NCBI GenBank assembly: GCA_914767715.1
Contig: OU612068.1
Span: 7,318,001 to 7,378,000 of the forward strand
Source: Membranipora membranacea
Lineage: Eukaryota > Bryozoa > Gymnolaemata > Cheilostomatida > Membraniporidae
Length of the DNA stretch: 60,000 nucleotides
Direction: 5' to 3'
Shown here piece by piece: positions 25,432 to 40,100 of the stretch; position 1 is the first letter of the stretch, and each line of letters begins with the position of its first letter. A program made the position numbers and the translations under genes. The notes below the pieces were generated by a model, which was given only the letters and a program-made list of their open reading frames with translations, had not been told where the DNA came from and searched no databases.

Positions 25432-26606
25432 TCACATAGGTGGCTGACAGAGGGGAAATTGTTTCTCGTTACACTGTATATACACTGAGGTATAATATAG
25501 GGTAATTTATTCCATATCAGTATCTGCATCTATTTTTTTGCCACAGAAAGCTTGTGTAACTCAAATTAAAAACATGTGATATAACTGAGTAGTTTATATG
25601 AAGTTATGAAGTGAGCCAAGATGAGGACAAGTCGTGTAGGGTATACCAGTGAGCTATAGGTCAGATCAAGTAAAGATAAGGACATTTTTGCTCTTGTAGT
25701 ACTACATACAATAGTGGCATACTGACCTATCAGCTGATTAAATAGTTTATCTCTTCGTCGCACTGGTGATTTGCCAAGTGAGATGTGATCATATGATATC
25801 ATATGATCCTATGTTAAAGCAGCTAGTAATAATAACTGAGCTGTAATCGTACAGAAGTTTTCATATATTTAAGCAAATTTCTCAAAAGCTATTTTATTAT
25901 TACTAAGACAATACAAGTTTTAATTTTATGACAAATGGAGATGCCTGGGTTATGGTACAAAATTTTAGAGCAAAGCCTTTAGAGAAATGGAGCAGTAACT
26001 ATAAAATTGTATCTTATTAACACGTTTTCTTTGGAAACAGATGTTGGTGACTCTGTGTGAGTGACAGACGGGATAAGACTCTGATTAAAAAAGTGTTGTT
26101 TGAATTTACAAGGTTCTGCTACTTGTCACATTGCGAAGAATTTGCAGGAAAATAGAACAGTAACCCTTTGACAAACTGTAGTAAAGATTATTTGTAGTTT
26201 CCGGATTTTTGACAATTTCCTACGCTTGGAAGGCTCTTTTAATTGCAAAGATATTGGTTTCAGCGAGACAAAGGAGACTAATTTGTCTCATGGGCGTGAC
26301 AGTATGTCATGACGTCGTGCAATTTCAATAAATTACTGCAATGTGATATTCTTAGATCATTTATTTGAGAGGACATGGTATGGGTACGGTGACCGATATT
26401 GGGATTTGTCTGTTCATGTCTTTAGCTTATGTCTGATGCGTTGTAACATACAAAGACTAAATATTGTTGCAAATGACCCTGAGGTGAAGGAGAGGAATGT
26501 AGAAATATGAAAAGTGAAAATATAGAAAGTTTGAAAATAAATTTAAATTTCATGATCAGGGAAATTTCAAACATTTTCCGCAGGTGACTAGTTTTTTGTA
26601 TATAAG
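25432..26606. other. Intergenic: upstream of SLC17 copy 4 and 3' flank of CSGALNACT
   Basis: Both neighbours are on the minus strand: the start of SLC17 copy 4 is at the left edge and the CSGALNACT stop is at the right. AT-rich. No convincing ORF, hairpin or mobile element seen. Confidence 0.55.
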
Positions 26607-29600
26607 CTACAAGCCTTTGCGCTGATTCCTTCTTCTCTCTATTTCATCTTTTAGAAGCATAAACCCCAACTCAGTCTGAGAACCTTCATTGAGAACTTTA
26701 GATCTGATACAGTCTTTATAATGATCATCTGATAGGCTCTGATGACAGGTCTTGTGATGCCATATGTGAAATAGATCGGGATCTGGTGCTCTTATCACAG
26801 TCATATTAGATTGAGCAAAGTATCTGTAGAGTAATACATCTTCCTCACCCCATTCTTTGAGATTCACATCAAACCCTCCACTTGTGATGTAGTCAGATCT
26901 ACAGATATATATGGGATATTACAATGTATATAACATGGTATATATTATGGGAGTTAATAAGCAAGCATAAAATTGAGATGCGAAAATCAAAGGATATCCT
27001 CACATACTACTTTTCCTATACAATATAGGCTGTGGCTGAAAAAAGCGTTTACTAAAGTCATCAATAAACGGCAAACTATCAATATCCATCGGATCATAAA
27101 ATTTAGTACCTTTTGGTTTTATTACAGATTAATTTTCTCATCATATTGTTCAATCTGATGACACTCACCCGCTACACACCTACACGACCACTGGAAGAAC
27201 ATCCACTCAAATTAAATCAAAATCTAAGTCACTTTTTCAGAGATTTTTGTAATTTATAAAAAATGGTTAAATATTTGTTAACCATTATTTTGAGTGTACA
27301 TTTTACTTTTGTACATGTATCAGAGTAATAATAATTATATAATATTCAAATATTGTACACCTTGCATTATAAACCTTGTGCACTTTTGAAAACATGATCT
27401 TATGTGCTCTCCGGAGTTTTGATCAGTAATAAAGTTGATACATAACATAACTTAATTATGGCGAAGTTTATCACCAGTAGTTAGCTCTTCTTACCAAAGA
27501 AGAGCACAACTCCCCACCAGAGGAGTGGAAACTTCAAAAACAAGTCTTTGCATTTACTGTAACAAAGACTGCAGGATATACTGAACTTACAGACTCTCAA
27601 ACTGGATAACATCTTACTTTTCAGCTTGAAACTGCTCACATTTTGAAATTAAAATACAGTAGGATCAAGTTTTTTAGCACTGTTATGCATACTTTCTCAA
27701 ACACACAATGACCGGACTACCCCAGGCGAATATTTAAAAGTGGTTTGCAGATGAGACTGTTTTGGTATGTGCAGATTACGACCATTTTAAATCACTCATT
27801 GAATCACCTTACCTGTATAAACAAGCCATACCATATCCAAACTCTCTCCACATACCATAATCTGGAGCTATTTTCAGTTTGGAAGACACACTTGGGAATT
27901 TCTGATTATTATAGTGCTCTATAATCTACAAAAGAAGAGAAAAATTGGCAAGACTGTAGCTGAGAAATAACTGTGCAGTTTTTTGAGGAAGTTTGTGTAA
28001 GTCATATACAAATAATCTGAAAGGCCAAAACATCACACGCAGAGAGTTTGTTGCCGATCAAAATGGAGCGGAATTGTTCACATTTCACTTGATCTGTTTC
28101 AGCGTTAAAATATCTTGAGTGAAATAATCAATATGACAACACTTTAACATAAACAATTAAACTTTTACTCACCTCTGGATTATATAGACTGAATACTACG
28201 GGGTAATACACTCTCTGTTTTCTCTCCGCATTAGATTTACATCTATCTAGGAACTTATCATTGAATATAACATCAACATCACAGAGAAAAACGAGAGGGT
28301 CTGAGCGCTTATTCCACCATCTGATACCCGTGTCTAGAGCAAACCCTCGAGAAAAGTTCCTATCCTTGACATGTTCTATATGATATGAGCGATACTTGTG
28401 TCTGAGTATAAAGGGCTGAAAATGTGTCATCAACTCAGCCAGCGTCTCTCCAAAGTACACAATCGTCAAAAAGATACTGTTCCCTGATTTGACTAGTAAA
28501 GGTTCAAAGTAGGATAGGAATATTTTGAAAGTACTTTCTCGTCCAGCGAGAGGAAGAATTATGTTGACTTTTTCAACAGCACTCATTGGCATCTGCTTGA
28601 CAGCAATAGGAGGTGCTTGTGGGCGGAACAAAGTTACTCGAATTTTGAGGTCTTTGTCGTTGGTGAAATGAAGTTCAAAGTGGGTGCCTGCCTTGAGTGA
28701 GCTGTGATAGATTCCTTCTATGAAATGATCACGTCTCCATGCAGATGAGTTGAGATAAGATATGGCTTCATCCACCACCTCATCAATGTATGTCTGAAAA
28801 TTTGATCAAAATACACACGGTCAAGCATCAATGTATATGATATGAATGCACGCGTAGGCAAAAACTTTTTATATTTGATCTGATTAATTGTGTATCTATT
28901 TCTAATTTTTATTAAGCTCTGAACAGACAAAATTTCGATTCAAAATTACAAAGTATACTAAATAAAATAAATCATCCAAGTAACAGAAAATGATTGGGAG
29001 AGCTGAACTTAAGGCTAGAGATATGTCCTTAAAACCATCAACATAGATAAGAAAAAATATGTAACAAGATGTTAGCATAGCAACCAGACAAAAGCAATCC
29101 TGCAACTTGTAACTTATATAAAGCTTACCCTCTGAGCTCCGTTGACTTTTTCGATGACCTTCCCTGACATTCCTGCACTCACTGAATAGTGGTACCAGTG
29201 GTTAAAGTGTGTGAAAGTAGGTGCATGTCTCTCAGATGGGTAATTCTGTGCCTTCAGAATGTCAGTATGTTGTAATTTTTCACTGTAATGAAGTTCGCTC
29301 ATACAGCCAGGGCTCAGTTTAGTAGAGGCACCTGTATGTCCAAGGATGTTACCAGCTTTTTCCCAGCGTAAATTCGCTTGCAACTCACGGATTTGATCTC
29401 TCAAGTTTTCGATCTCTTCTTGATATTGTTGGGACACAAGTTTTGATTTTTCAGCGCAGACTTCTTCTGTATCTATTGCAACTGGGGATATTGTCGTTAG
29501 AGAATCTAGTTTACACTGATCTAAGGTACTCAGCAGTTTTACAGAGATGATCATCAACATTCCACATACAAGCAGACACACCTTCAAATAGTTTGGCATC

Positions 29601-29620
29601 CGCTGCGAAGCTATAGCCAT
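26607..29620 (-). CDS. CSGALNACT: Chondroitin sulfate N-acetylgalactosaminyltransferase
   Basis: Four coding exons: 29129-29620, 28173-28793, 27813-27925, 26607-26898 (TAG), 1518 nt, 505 residues; human CSGALNACT1 and 2 are slightly longer. The enzyme adds GalNAc to the linkage tetrasaccharide or growing chain of chondroitin sulfate in the Golgi. It is a type II membrane protein: short cytosolic N-terminus, signal anchor at about residues 11-30, then a coiled-coil stem (QYQEEIENLRDQIRELQ, about 63-90). The catalytic domain has the metal-binding DxD-type motif in LVFLCDVDVIF (about 335-345) and, in the last exon, GGFDVNLKEWGEEDVLLYRYF, the WGEED element of this family. The ATG at 29620 is in strong context; an out-of-frame ATG lies 13 nt upstream. 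A splice acceptor at 29640-29641 suggests a separate 5' UTR exon. Confidence 0.92.
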
Positions 29621-29639
29621 CACCTTTTTTCATCTTTTC

Positions 29640-31169
29640 CTGCAGAGAAAAAATAGAAAGTTTGACCATAAGCATGTTGTTGCAGAGAGGGACCATGGTG
29701 TTTCCTTTTTCCACAGAGTCAGGAACTTATCTTTTCCTGACATTTATCCTGTATCCAAGACACGTTGAAATAACTAAGATACAGCAGCAAGCATGCTATA
29801 AGGAGGGGGATACTCACAAGATGTCCATACTCAACTTATTTCATCGAGGGTCTGGCAAAACAAATCCCACCTTGTTGTACTCTTAGTCATATACCTAAGA
29901 CCAACTTGAATGGAGTGTTGGTGTCACTAGTATGGTTTGGCATAGGACTACTAGACCCAATTTACTACTCTACTAAGTCACAATTTGACATAATAATAAA
30001 CCACATTCAAGAGCTATTTCAATAACTTTCATGTAATGTATGAGGGTAAATATGATATGAATATGGTAACAACATTGTCAGCCTCAGGGCAGGCAATCCC
30101 AGAGGACTGTTGATGATGATGTTGTTAATGTTAACAACCAAGAAAACAATTCCTTGTTTGACCAAGGAGTAACAGGGTTACTCCTTGGTTTGACCAACCA
30201 ATCCAATTAACCAAATCATTCTCATTCCATTGGTAAGAATATTGGTTTGACTCAACTGTCAATGATTGCTACACAGATAACAAATGTTCTTAGTGTCAGA
30301 AAGAAGCATTTTGAACAGCCTGGGCAATGACACTAAAAATATGTTATTGTTAGCATGGGTCATAGTATATATTTAGCATAGTCATAATAATATTTTGTTC
30401 TCAACATTTGATTTGGTAGTAATTCAGTTTTTTTTAAAGTGAAACTAGTTTATAGCCTCATTGTCTACTATGATGAAAATTAAAAGATGGGTCAAAACGG
30501 TCAGGATTGGTCAGTTAGTGATATAGAGCACTATCATTGGCTAGGTCTTTCACAGTTCTTACTCTAAATACTCAACCTGTCACGTGACCTATCAGCCATT
30601 TTGTCAAGCTCCACAGTTTCTCCAACTCACAATTTTCCTTGGAACATAGCTTGGCTGAACCTTTCTTGCAGTCTCCTAGCTATACCAAAGGTAAGTCGAA
30701 ATATCTTAGCTCATAAAAATGAGTGTGTTGAAGGCTATATCCCACCAATATTGTTAAAATCAAGCATTTTCAGTAATGTTCAGCAAGCTTAGGAGTTGTC
30801 TCTCTCCTCAATACTGTTCAAGTACAGACAACTGCTCTGCTGTAAGATATACCCATGCTGTAGCCAAAAAAAATTTTTAATCTTATATGAAGCCCCTGTT
30901 ACCCCTTTGTGTAGCTGTGGAACTCTTTTGTTAAGTGGTTAGAAATACAATTCAAAAGTTAATTAGGATTTCTTCAACCATATGATACTACCGACTGCGA
31001 CAATGTTTACTCCTGACGCAAACGAAGCCACGTTGAAACAAGTCAGAAGTGATATATGATTGAGAGTTTTTCAGCGGTTTATTTCCTCGATCATTTTCCT
31101 TGTTTTATTTTGAATCAATTTTCTTCTCAGAAGAAGAAATGAGATAAGAGAAAGGAAACTAAAGAGAAG
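29640..31169. promoter_or_regulatory. Divergent intergenic region with probable ZFAT promoter
   Basis: CSGALNACT reads left and ZFAT reads right from this 1.5-kb gap. At 30579-30588 is GTCACGTGAC, a perfect E-box palindrome (USF/TFE type), followed 8 bp on by GCCATTTTG, which resembles a YY1 site. A donor AG|GTAAGT at 30690/30691 and an acceptor at 31129-31130 fit a non-coding first exon of ZFAT ending at 30690. A hairpin made from ACCAAGGAGTAAC..GTTACTCCTTGGT lies at about 30165-30200. Promoter function is inferred from motifs and position only. Confidence 0.45.
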
Positions 31170-34100
31170 ATGGCTACTCCGCACGTAGCATCGGACACAT
31201 TCATATGCGGAACCTGTCAAGCCTATTTCAATGACTTGGTAACTTTCCTAGAACATAAGAGGTCGACAACTTGTGGTGTTACAGTACCATATGATTCCCA
31301 GGTACAAAACGAGAATGTTACTGTGCTCGCTGAAGCACCGCCATCTGGAGACACGGCAAAGGAAGGTGAAAATAATACTACAACAGGTAAAACAATACTT
31401 TAGGCTAACTTCGTATAATTCTGTTGATCTTATGAATAGCCTGTCAAACCATTATTTCAGTCATAGGTGTTTCACTGACAAATAATATCGTATTGAATGT
31501 TCAGTTTTTTATGATGGAGAGCCAACATCATCATGGATGAAGGTGGTGAATAAAAGATGACTGATAGATATAAATTTAATCTTCTCCTACTAATATAGGA
31601 TTAAAAGTCATTGGCTCATTTTGATTGCAGATTCCCAAATTAAGATAGTGAAGAGAAGAGGCAGGCCAAGAAAGACAGACAAGGCCCAGCCTCCAACTAA
31701 GCCACCTGTCATAAAAGAGACGCCAAAGAAGAAGGCAACTCAGGGTCTGTTGTTTATTCTTACAAATGTCTATCACCTTTTCTTGGCCTTTATTTCAAGC
31801 CTATGCTCAACTTTCCATGCATATCAAAAGAGTTTGACAGTCATAGAACCTTTATTTCAGGTCCGTGTAGTTTTTTCTACATTAGTGTTATTGTGCCGTA
31901 TCTGAGGAAAGGGGCCTATGTAAGAACAAAGCCGCATTTCAACTTTATTTTTCACACAGATGATGACGGGAACCTGGTATGCCAGACATGTAAGCAGAAG
32001 TTTACCAGAGAACGCCACTTCAATTCCCACAAGTGTAAAAAAGAAGACGATCTATATCTGGCACCCGAGGATATTCCTTCACTAGATGAAGGATTTGATA
32101 GTAGACTCAAATTCCCTGTGGTTATGCCTGCCGATGGTACGGGTGGGGTTGATGACACCCCAGGTTCTGACCTGCTAGCTGCCAATGAAAGTGAGGAAGA
32201 GGAAGATGACGGAGATGAAACTGAGGTTCGTTGAGAGTTTCATGATGTCCAATGCTCTCAAGGTGTTTAAAAAGTTCATTTCCTCTATTTAAGAATATAA
32301 ACTAAATTCCAATAATTACCAATATCAATTGTGTTTCAATCAACATAAATAAGCTTATGAGAACATAATAACAGACAGTATGATTGAATGTGTATAGGAT
32401 ATATATTACACAGGATTACAACCCAAGTGTTCCATACAAAGAGAACCCTGAAGCTGAAGCAGACACAGATAATGATGATGTGTTGGAGGCGGAGCTTGAT
32501 GAGGCAGAGGTAGACGAATCTCCAGGAGTGGATGGGAAGAGGAAACGAAGAAGCATCGTCGCTTCTGATCCAAAACGAGTAAGATATTTTCTCTAAGATA
32601 CCAGTCATGGTCAGGTCAGGTCAGGGTGCTGTAAATTTTAGTTTTGAATAAAGGTAATACAATTATTTGGTTTTACCTCGGTTCTTGATTCGCCACGTAT
32701 CATGTATCAAAAGCTTTTGAGTTCTTGCTGAAGATTTTTCCTAGCAAAATGAACAAGCCTAAGTATGTAAGCTAGTCATAGCATTGCTGAATTTTTGTTT
32801 GTAGAAGCTAGCTAGTCTGAATAAGAGACGTAAGATAGCCACATACGCCGTGCCCCAGACACTAGAGGATATACCGGATATAGCTGTGTTCCCTACTGCT
32901 GAAGCACGGCAAGAGTTTGAGAAAAAGGAGATAACTGTGATTGATATGAGTCTCACAGAGAGCATGTATAAAATACATGTCATCGAGCAGGTAAACTCAA
33001 TCATGGTGTGATACATTTTGGTCCTGGACTGCGTAATTTCTCAACAATTTGAGCTGAATAGAATAATCGTTATCACTCATAGACTTAGTAATATAGTAAC
33101 ACTTATTAAAAAACTACTCAGTGTGTACAAATGCTTTTGACAATAATGTTCCTAGGATGTTGTATCTAAGTGCAGGCGCCAGGATATTATCATCTTTGTC
33201 ACGGACACTTATTTGTGAATCATTATTAGACATAAAACCAGAGACTATAGATATAGAGACCTTCCACTTGCCATGATAACGTATATAACCGATGCGAACA
33301 CATTGAAAATTAGGCTCCGCCCCTTTCTGGTGGTAATCGCTTGGAGGTAGCCGTACCCAGTGCTATGAATTTACTATCAAAAATTGACAAGGTGAATGAC
33401 TTAGTTGTTTATTTTATAAGTACATTCACACAAAACTCTATAATATCAACTGGGACAAATGAAATCTAAGATGTGACTTTTATATAAAATATAGGCATAA
33501 GGGAAACAAAATACTTGGTGGATGATAAAACCTTTTGGTAATGTAGCCCCCATATGTATAGAAAATTGAATATTCAATGTGAAAATAGTTAAATGTGAAC
33601 AAGCACTGATGTTACATTCTCCAGTTCCGGTGACTGAATTGAATTCATCAGTTAGGCCAGCACAGAAACTTTCTATAGCATAGGTCTGAGAAAAGTATCA
33701 TCCTCAAAAAGTCTAAGTTTTCCCGTTTAAAGTCAGCATATTGCTGGTTGTTGCCTGAAGATATGTGCTTTGAACTGCTCTGAATCTGTCTATGAAGCCC
33801 AAACAAGTTTTCAAGGCGATTTGTAAAAATAAGCTTTTCATAGCCCCAACCATCCCACAATAACTTAGAGGCAGAGAGGGAGGTCTTCTATCTCTCAATG
33901 TAGTAAATTCTTTACATTTGTCAGCATTGAATTGTCAGTATGAATCTGCTGACGATGCACTTTACTCTGATGCCCTTCTTACTTCAGTTTCGAATGTGTG
34001 TGTATGGTTGGTACTAGTCACCATGATTAAATTTGTTTATATTAATCTTAGAGCATATATTAACAAACAAAAAGAGGCCCTCTTCCTCTTGTCCTCACAC

Positions 34101-37100
34101 ATGAAAACTTTATCCATGAAACTCATCACAACAGCTAACCTATGTCAGGCCATCATCACATCGCAGTGGGCAACAATGATGGATTATACTGCACAGCCCC
34201 CTTACTTTCTTACAAAAATACAGGCCTGTATAATATAAATCTCTAGCTAAGAATGCAACAACAAGTTGATAGTGACTTTGTTGCTGTCTGATCTGGTTTT
34301 GTCATCAAGATTGTGGTTATTTTGCCTCAAATAACTCAGGTGAAAAACCTGAAATTTTATTGAGAAACCCATTGCTGTCCAAGGCAGCAGCGCTTACTTT
34401 ACAACCAGAAGTGGGCGTGACCGTTTAATAACGCTGATTGGCTATTCGCATTTTATGCGCAAGTGGAAGGTCTCTATATCTATAGTCTCTGATAAAACCA
34501 CAGCTTTTACATTTGGATTGTTTCTGTGTTGTAGACGATGAACGAGTACGCGCTGCCGTTAGCTCCTCGTGCTGCTGTAGATATCTCACTATATTCCTGT
34601 AATACATGTAATAAAGTCTTCAAGTGTCTGTCTCATATCAGACACCACTGTCTCACACATGTCGATAAAAAACCCTTCAAGTGCCCTGAATGTGACTTCA
34701 GAACAAATTCCAAAGGTATGTGAGAACAAGTGACTTGCATTTATGAATTTTGATGAGAAAACCTAATGTATATAAACATCATTGACCTGAGTTCTCTCTG
34801 AGGTTTAACAGATAAAATAAGAGTCATTGGTTAGACAAACTTTGACCTAATTTCCTTAACTTTGTTTTCAAAAAATTGTCAAATTTAACATGCAGATTCA
34901 TAGTGAAATGCTCTTTTCTGGAACTCATGAGACAATGGTTTTTTAGTATTGTATTTATGCTCTCCTCCCAATATTGCAGGAAATGTCTATTCCCACATGC
35001 GGAAACACACCGGCCAGATGTACAAATGTAGAACCTGCAAGTTTGAGACAATCAACAAGTCCCACTTATTGGAGCATGAATCTACACACAGCGGAATGAT
35101 ACATAAGTGTGCTCTGTGTAAGAAACATTACAGTACACCTAAATCACTCATCACACACATAAGACTTTACCATTCTAAGACTGAGGAGGGTAAAAGCTAT
35201 CTACAACAGTTTGTAGCCGCAAAAGAAGGTAAGTTCATAAAGTGAACAAAATCGAATAAAACATAAGAAAACTGAGTTTAGATTTTCAATTGGCATTTTA
35301 ATGCATCTGACTTTTGGTATTGTGAAGACAAAGCTGTCTATGATTGATTTTCCAATGAGCTAGTATTGTGCTGCACACAATCGCAGTAATAAAAGTCATG
35401 TCATCTATCTGGGCAAACATGGATTTTATGCAACAAGATCTTTTCAAATAATGTCTTATTCCACAGCTGTTGTGACTGAATACATTGTTATAATTAACTT
35501 TTATTAAATTTTAGGACCTGGGGCTGCTTTGCTGTTTGAGTGTCACATTTGTGACAGGAAGTTTAAGAAGCAGAGTGACAGAGACAGACACTTGTATACA
35601 CACAACGTCAGAGTGGAACTGACAGTATATAAATGTGTGCTCTGTGATCACGAGACCAGCAAACAACAAAACCTGGATGCTCATTATACTAAGGTATGGT
35701 ATCAATTCACACGCAATTCAACTGTCTATTGATAGCCTTAGGTACTTAGGTATTATATCTTAGTTGTGTGCAACTATTCAATGACAAAGTAGCAGTTGTA
35801 TTTGAAGAGAAAAAATGGCAAGAACTTCTCCTATCACCATGATATGCTGAATTCCATGTTCTGATGATTTTTTAACAGTCCATGAATTGAAGAGCCAAAT
35901 GCACTATAATATATTTCTTTGCAGCACAAGTACATATACTGTTGTATATTCTGTGAGGAGCGAACTCTATCTGTACAGTCACTGATGAGTCATCTATCAG
36001 ATAAACACTCTGATAGTGTATCTAATGATGAGCTACCACAGGAGTGTATAGAGGTAGGGACAATGTGGAATATGATTGTTCTTACGTTGAATATCTATTC
36101 ATGAAAATGGTTGATAGAGATGAACATAACATTCAAACCATCTCTGAAAGCCCCCTTGAATGGTTAGTTTTATTAATGGAGCTTTTTTTTGTTGGTGGGA
36201 TTAGAAACTTTATTCTTGTAGTGTTTTGTTTTGGTACGGATTGATGTATCAAGTTGTGACTGTCCCTTTTTTTCCTATCAGGAAATATGCGTTTTGCATG
36301 AAAGTGCTGCGTTATTATGGTTATTTACATCGGTTTAATTTAATTGTAGAAAAGTTTGTATCTACCGGAGACAAAGCAGGTTGTATTTGAGTCTAGTAAA
36401 GGTCAGCCAGACTCTGAGAATGCTGCCGAGGAACATCAGGATCTGTTTATCAGACTGGGTTATAAACAGATGACTTTAGAGATATTCAATAATATCAGGT
36501 ATATTTGTGTGAACTGTGGTTACTTTTGGTACTACGGTTTAGGTTATGTAATTTTCGATTGACAACTTAAAGCCAAGAAATACATTCCAAACACCCATTA
36601 AATTAAGCTCAGTAATCAAGCCGTGAAAATTTACCAGCTTTTCTGAACATTTCTGTGCCTCTTGAACAATTAAACCCCAATGATTCAGGAGCTTGTGTAA
36701 GTTTTGATACTTCCTCTCATGCTGTCATATATCGTAAAGTTTATAATCAGTTCTGTTTGACTCCCTCATGCACAGGAGTAAGAACGGAGTATGTGAATGT
36801 GCTGAGTGTGGAGAATGGTTCTCCTCAGCTGATCTCTACCAACAACATATCGCTACTCATAACGGTAAGCGTGCTGTGCTTAGTGTCTGTCACTGTAATG
36901 TCATAAATGATGGGCATAATTCAAATAATGATCCCCGATGTCATACTCCTTATAAAAGTAACAACTCTTCTCCATAATAACTTAGTTACTTAAGTGTTCA
37001 GGAATATTTGTTTAGCTTGCAGGGGATTATTATATGTCTCTGTGACTTTAAGCAAAGAGTTACTCCTTGCTTTAAGCAGCAACTAAAGTTGATCTGTGTA

Positions 37101-40100
37101 CACATATTTCTACAAAGACTGTATATTTTGGTGAAAGTTCACATCTAAAATGTTTATTTTTTTTGCACTTGTAGATGACAGGCCATTCAGTTGTGAGTTC
37201 TGTGAATTTAAGGGCTACTCTCAGACCAGCCTGAGAAATCATGTGAATGCTCATCACGAAGAGAATCAGCTAACTTGTACTAAATGTAATTATGTGACTA
37301 AGAGTAAGGTAGCGATGCATGATCATAAACTCAGACATGAGCTCATGGAATGTCCCCTATGTAAGCTGCCAATAGCGGGCAAGAAAGCATTACGTAATCA
37401 TCTACTCGCTAAACATGACGATGTGGATGCTGAAGCGGCCCGCAGACTCAGTGGATATGGTCGTAGAACTGATGCTATGAAAAGTAAGTTTTTAAACATA
37501 TCTACTAAATTTGACAAATCATCCTTCAAGAAGCTAGATAGGACTGTGTGCAAGGTTCCCTGTCAAAGACAAGTAGTGAGGCCGATCTACAGATATTTTT
37601 TCATATATATATATATATATATCGGGCTTTATTTATTGATCACAAATCTTTTGATAATAAAATCAAAAAATCTACTAATGATCTTCAATCAGAAAAATGC
37701 GAAAAAAGTTTGCACTATTTTGCATATTGAAATTAAAAAGAGAAACAAAAGCTCACATGTAACATAATAATGGAGAGTTTGCCCTCAGTGCGGTGCCTGC
37801 CCTTGGTCTTGGTTTCTGGGCCAGTCGAGTTGACCTTCGAGGAGCAGTTGTTGGTTTGTAACTTGCCATCACACAATGCAGTGCTCTGTGTTATTTTCTA
37901 TATTACATATTACATTTTCTATAGTTAATAGGCCTACTTACTTCTATTTTCATAGGCTATTAAGCAAATGTAGTCATAGCATTTTCTTTTCTCACTTGAA
38001 AATGTGCGGTGGTGTGTGACAAAACCTTTAACAATGTTAATTTATTTTAGGTGGGCAACCATTCAAATGCCCGTACTGTGAGAAAGTTTTTGCAAATAAC
38101 AACATTGAACTCAAGAAACACATGTGGGTAAGTAGTTCCATGGTATATACCTCCACACGATTGATGACATTCTTCCAATTTTTAATGTGTATGTTAAGAA
38201 AATGAAGTGATGTAAATATTTTACCTGCTGCTTGTAAAGACTTACTAAATCCAACAGGGAGGAACTGTGCAGTCAGCAGAAAAATATTTCACCATTAACT
38301 GTCCAAAACTTGATAATTGCAAGAGTTGTCATCTTAAAATCAATGTGGACACAACTCCGTATAACACTGAGCTTTCAATTGATTGCAGCAGGGAGGGTGG
38401 TATATCCCACCCTCCTTGATTGCAGCCTTTATATATTTTCTGTTATTATACTGACAATCATGTTTTTATATAGGAACATGAAGGTATTAAACCATTTAAA
38501 TGCGGTGTATGTGACTATGCCAGCCGTACTAAGGCCAATCTACAAGCCCATATGCTGCGACACAGCGACTGGAAACCATATGCCTGTAGCTTCTGTGGCA
38601 AGCGATACAAGAGCAAAACTGCACTCAGATGGCATGAGAGGTCTCATCCCAATGGTCGACTCTTCAAATGTGACAAGTGAGACTATGAAAAATAGAAAAC
38701 ATTGTTGCATTAACAATGCAACAAAAATATGTTGCTTATGAATTTTATGAGTATTAATATTAATTTCTGTATTGACTCTTGAATCTTCAATATGAGTCTC
38801 ACTACGTCTCAAACCCTAGCCTACTTACAAACAGACTGAAGAACAAATGATTTACTGATACTGTCCACCTGCCAAGTACTCATCACCTGTTTTTTCACTG
38901 TTATCTTTCCTATTTTGAAGGTGTTCTTATGAAGCTGTACAGAAAAGTCACTTAGTACGTCACATGGAGACACATAATATACTCAAACGTTACTCATGTA
39001 ATCAGTGCCACTTCTCAGCTAACACTCTCGGATATATGAGAATACACTACACGAGGCTTCATCCAGGTATGTGGAGACAGCTGAAGTCTGGTATTTTTCT
39101 TCCATTTGATAGTTTGGCATGGTTTCAGAACAAAATGTTGATGTAGACTACAATTGGAGTTGGGACTTGTAAGTTACCATCTGCTGCTTAAATTCATGAA
39201 TCTTGAGCCTGTCAACAATTAGGTAAATGAAACTTAGTTGAAGCTAGAAAGCTGAATGAGCCACAGTTAATTTGGTTTCTCTAAACCCTCATGTAGTGAC
39301 CAAATAACATCCTTTATGGTCCTTAGTGTGCATGAGTTGGTTTGTCCGAATCCGCTCATATATTATATAATATTTCCCTTTCAGGCCTTCATTACACACA
39401 TGACAGTGCTACAGAATACTCAGGAGAACAAGGTGTTATAGAAGCTAATGCTCCTCCAACTAATGTTTTTAAATGTGTCAGCTGTGATTATCTGTTTGGT
39501 AACTTGTCTGATATGAAGAGACACCTGAGAATGAAACACAGGATACACATACAGGACATGAGAGGCAGCTCGGGTCATGATGTCATGACTCAGATTGTGC
39601 CCATGGAAAACCCCGACGGAATCACCTCTGATGTACAGGTACGGTCCCATTAATCGACTATGTAAACAGTTAAAGTTTGATTTTCACTCATCCATTATTT
39701 TTAGATGATAAACTCCTAGATAAGTAAATATTTGCCAGGGTTTGGTTTAGGTAGTTTGGGGGGCCTTCATAATATCCTGCAAACTAATTCGCTAGCCAAG
39801 GTGGTAGTCAATATGAGCATTGAGGTTGTGTAAGTGCTAGATAGCCACCATGTCAAAATACGAAAGTGGCGAGGTCTTCTAAATACTTCACTCCTCTAAG
39901 ATATTTACATTAGAATGCGGCCTATAAGGTTGGCCACGTTTGTTAAAAATTCACTGCATTTCTTATGTCCTACGATTTATTGATGTTCCACTCACCCCAT
40001 CGTAAGAAATATATTCTGATACCCACATACTGTTTTTAGGTAATAACATTGCCCATGGGAGATACTGAAGGTGCTGACAATCACCAGATTATACACACTA

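Noticed and set aside
31803-32234. 143-codon ORF as a single exon
   Set aside because: Its 5' part is intron; the acceptor at 31959 and the G|AT phase show that the ZFAT exon starts at 31960.
33918-34238. 106-codon + strand ORF in a ZFAT intron
   Set aside because: It lies wholly inside the 1.25-kb hAT-like element, has no recognisable transposase motif, and has no splice or composition support.
38310-38812. Open frames on both strands over ZFAT exon 14
   Set aside because: Frame shadows of the true zinc-finger exon; they lack the C2H2 pattern seen in the proper frame.
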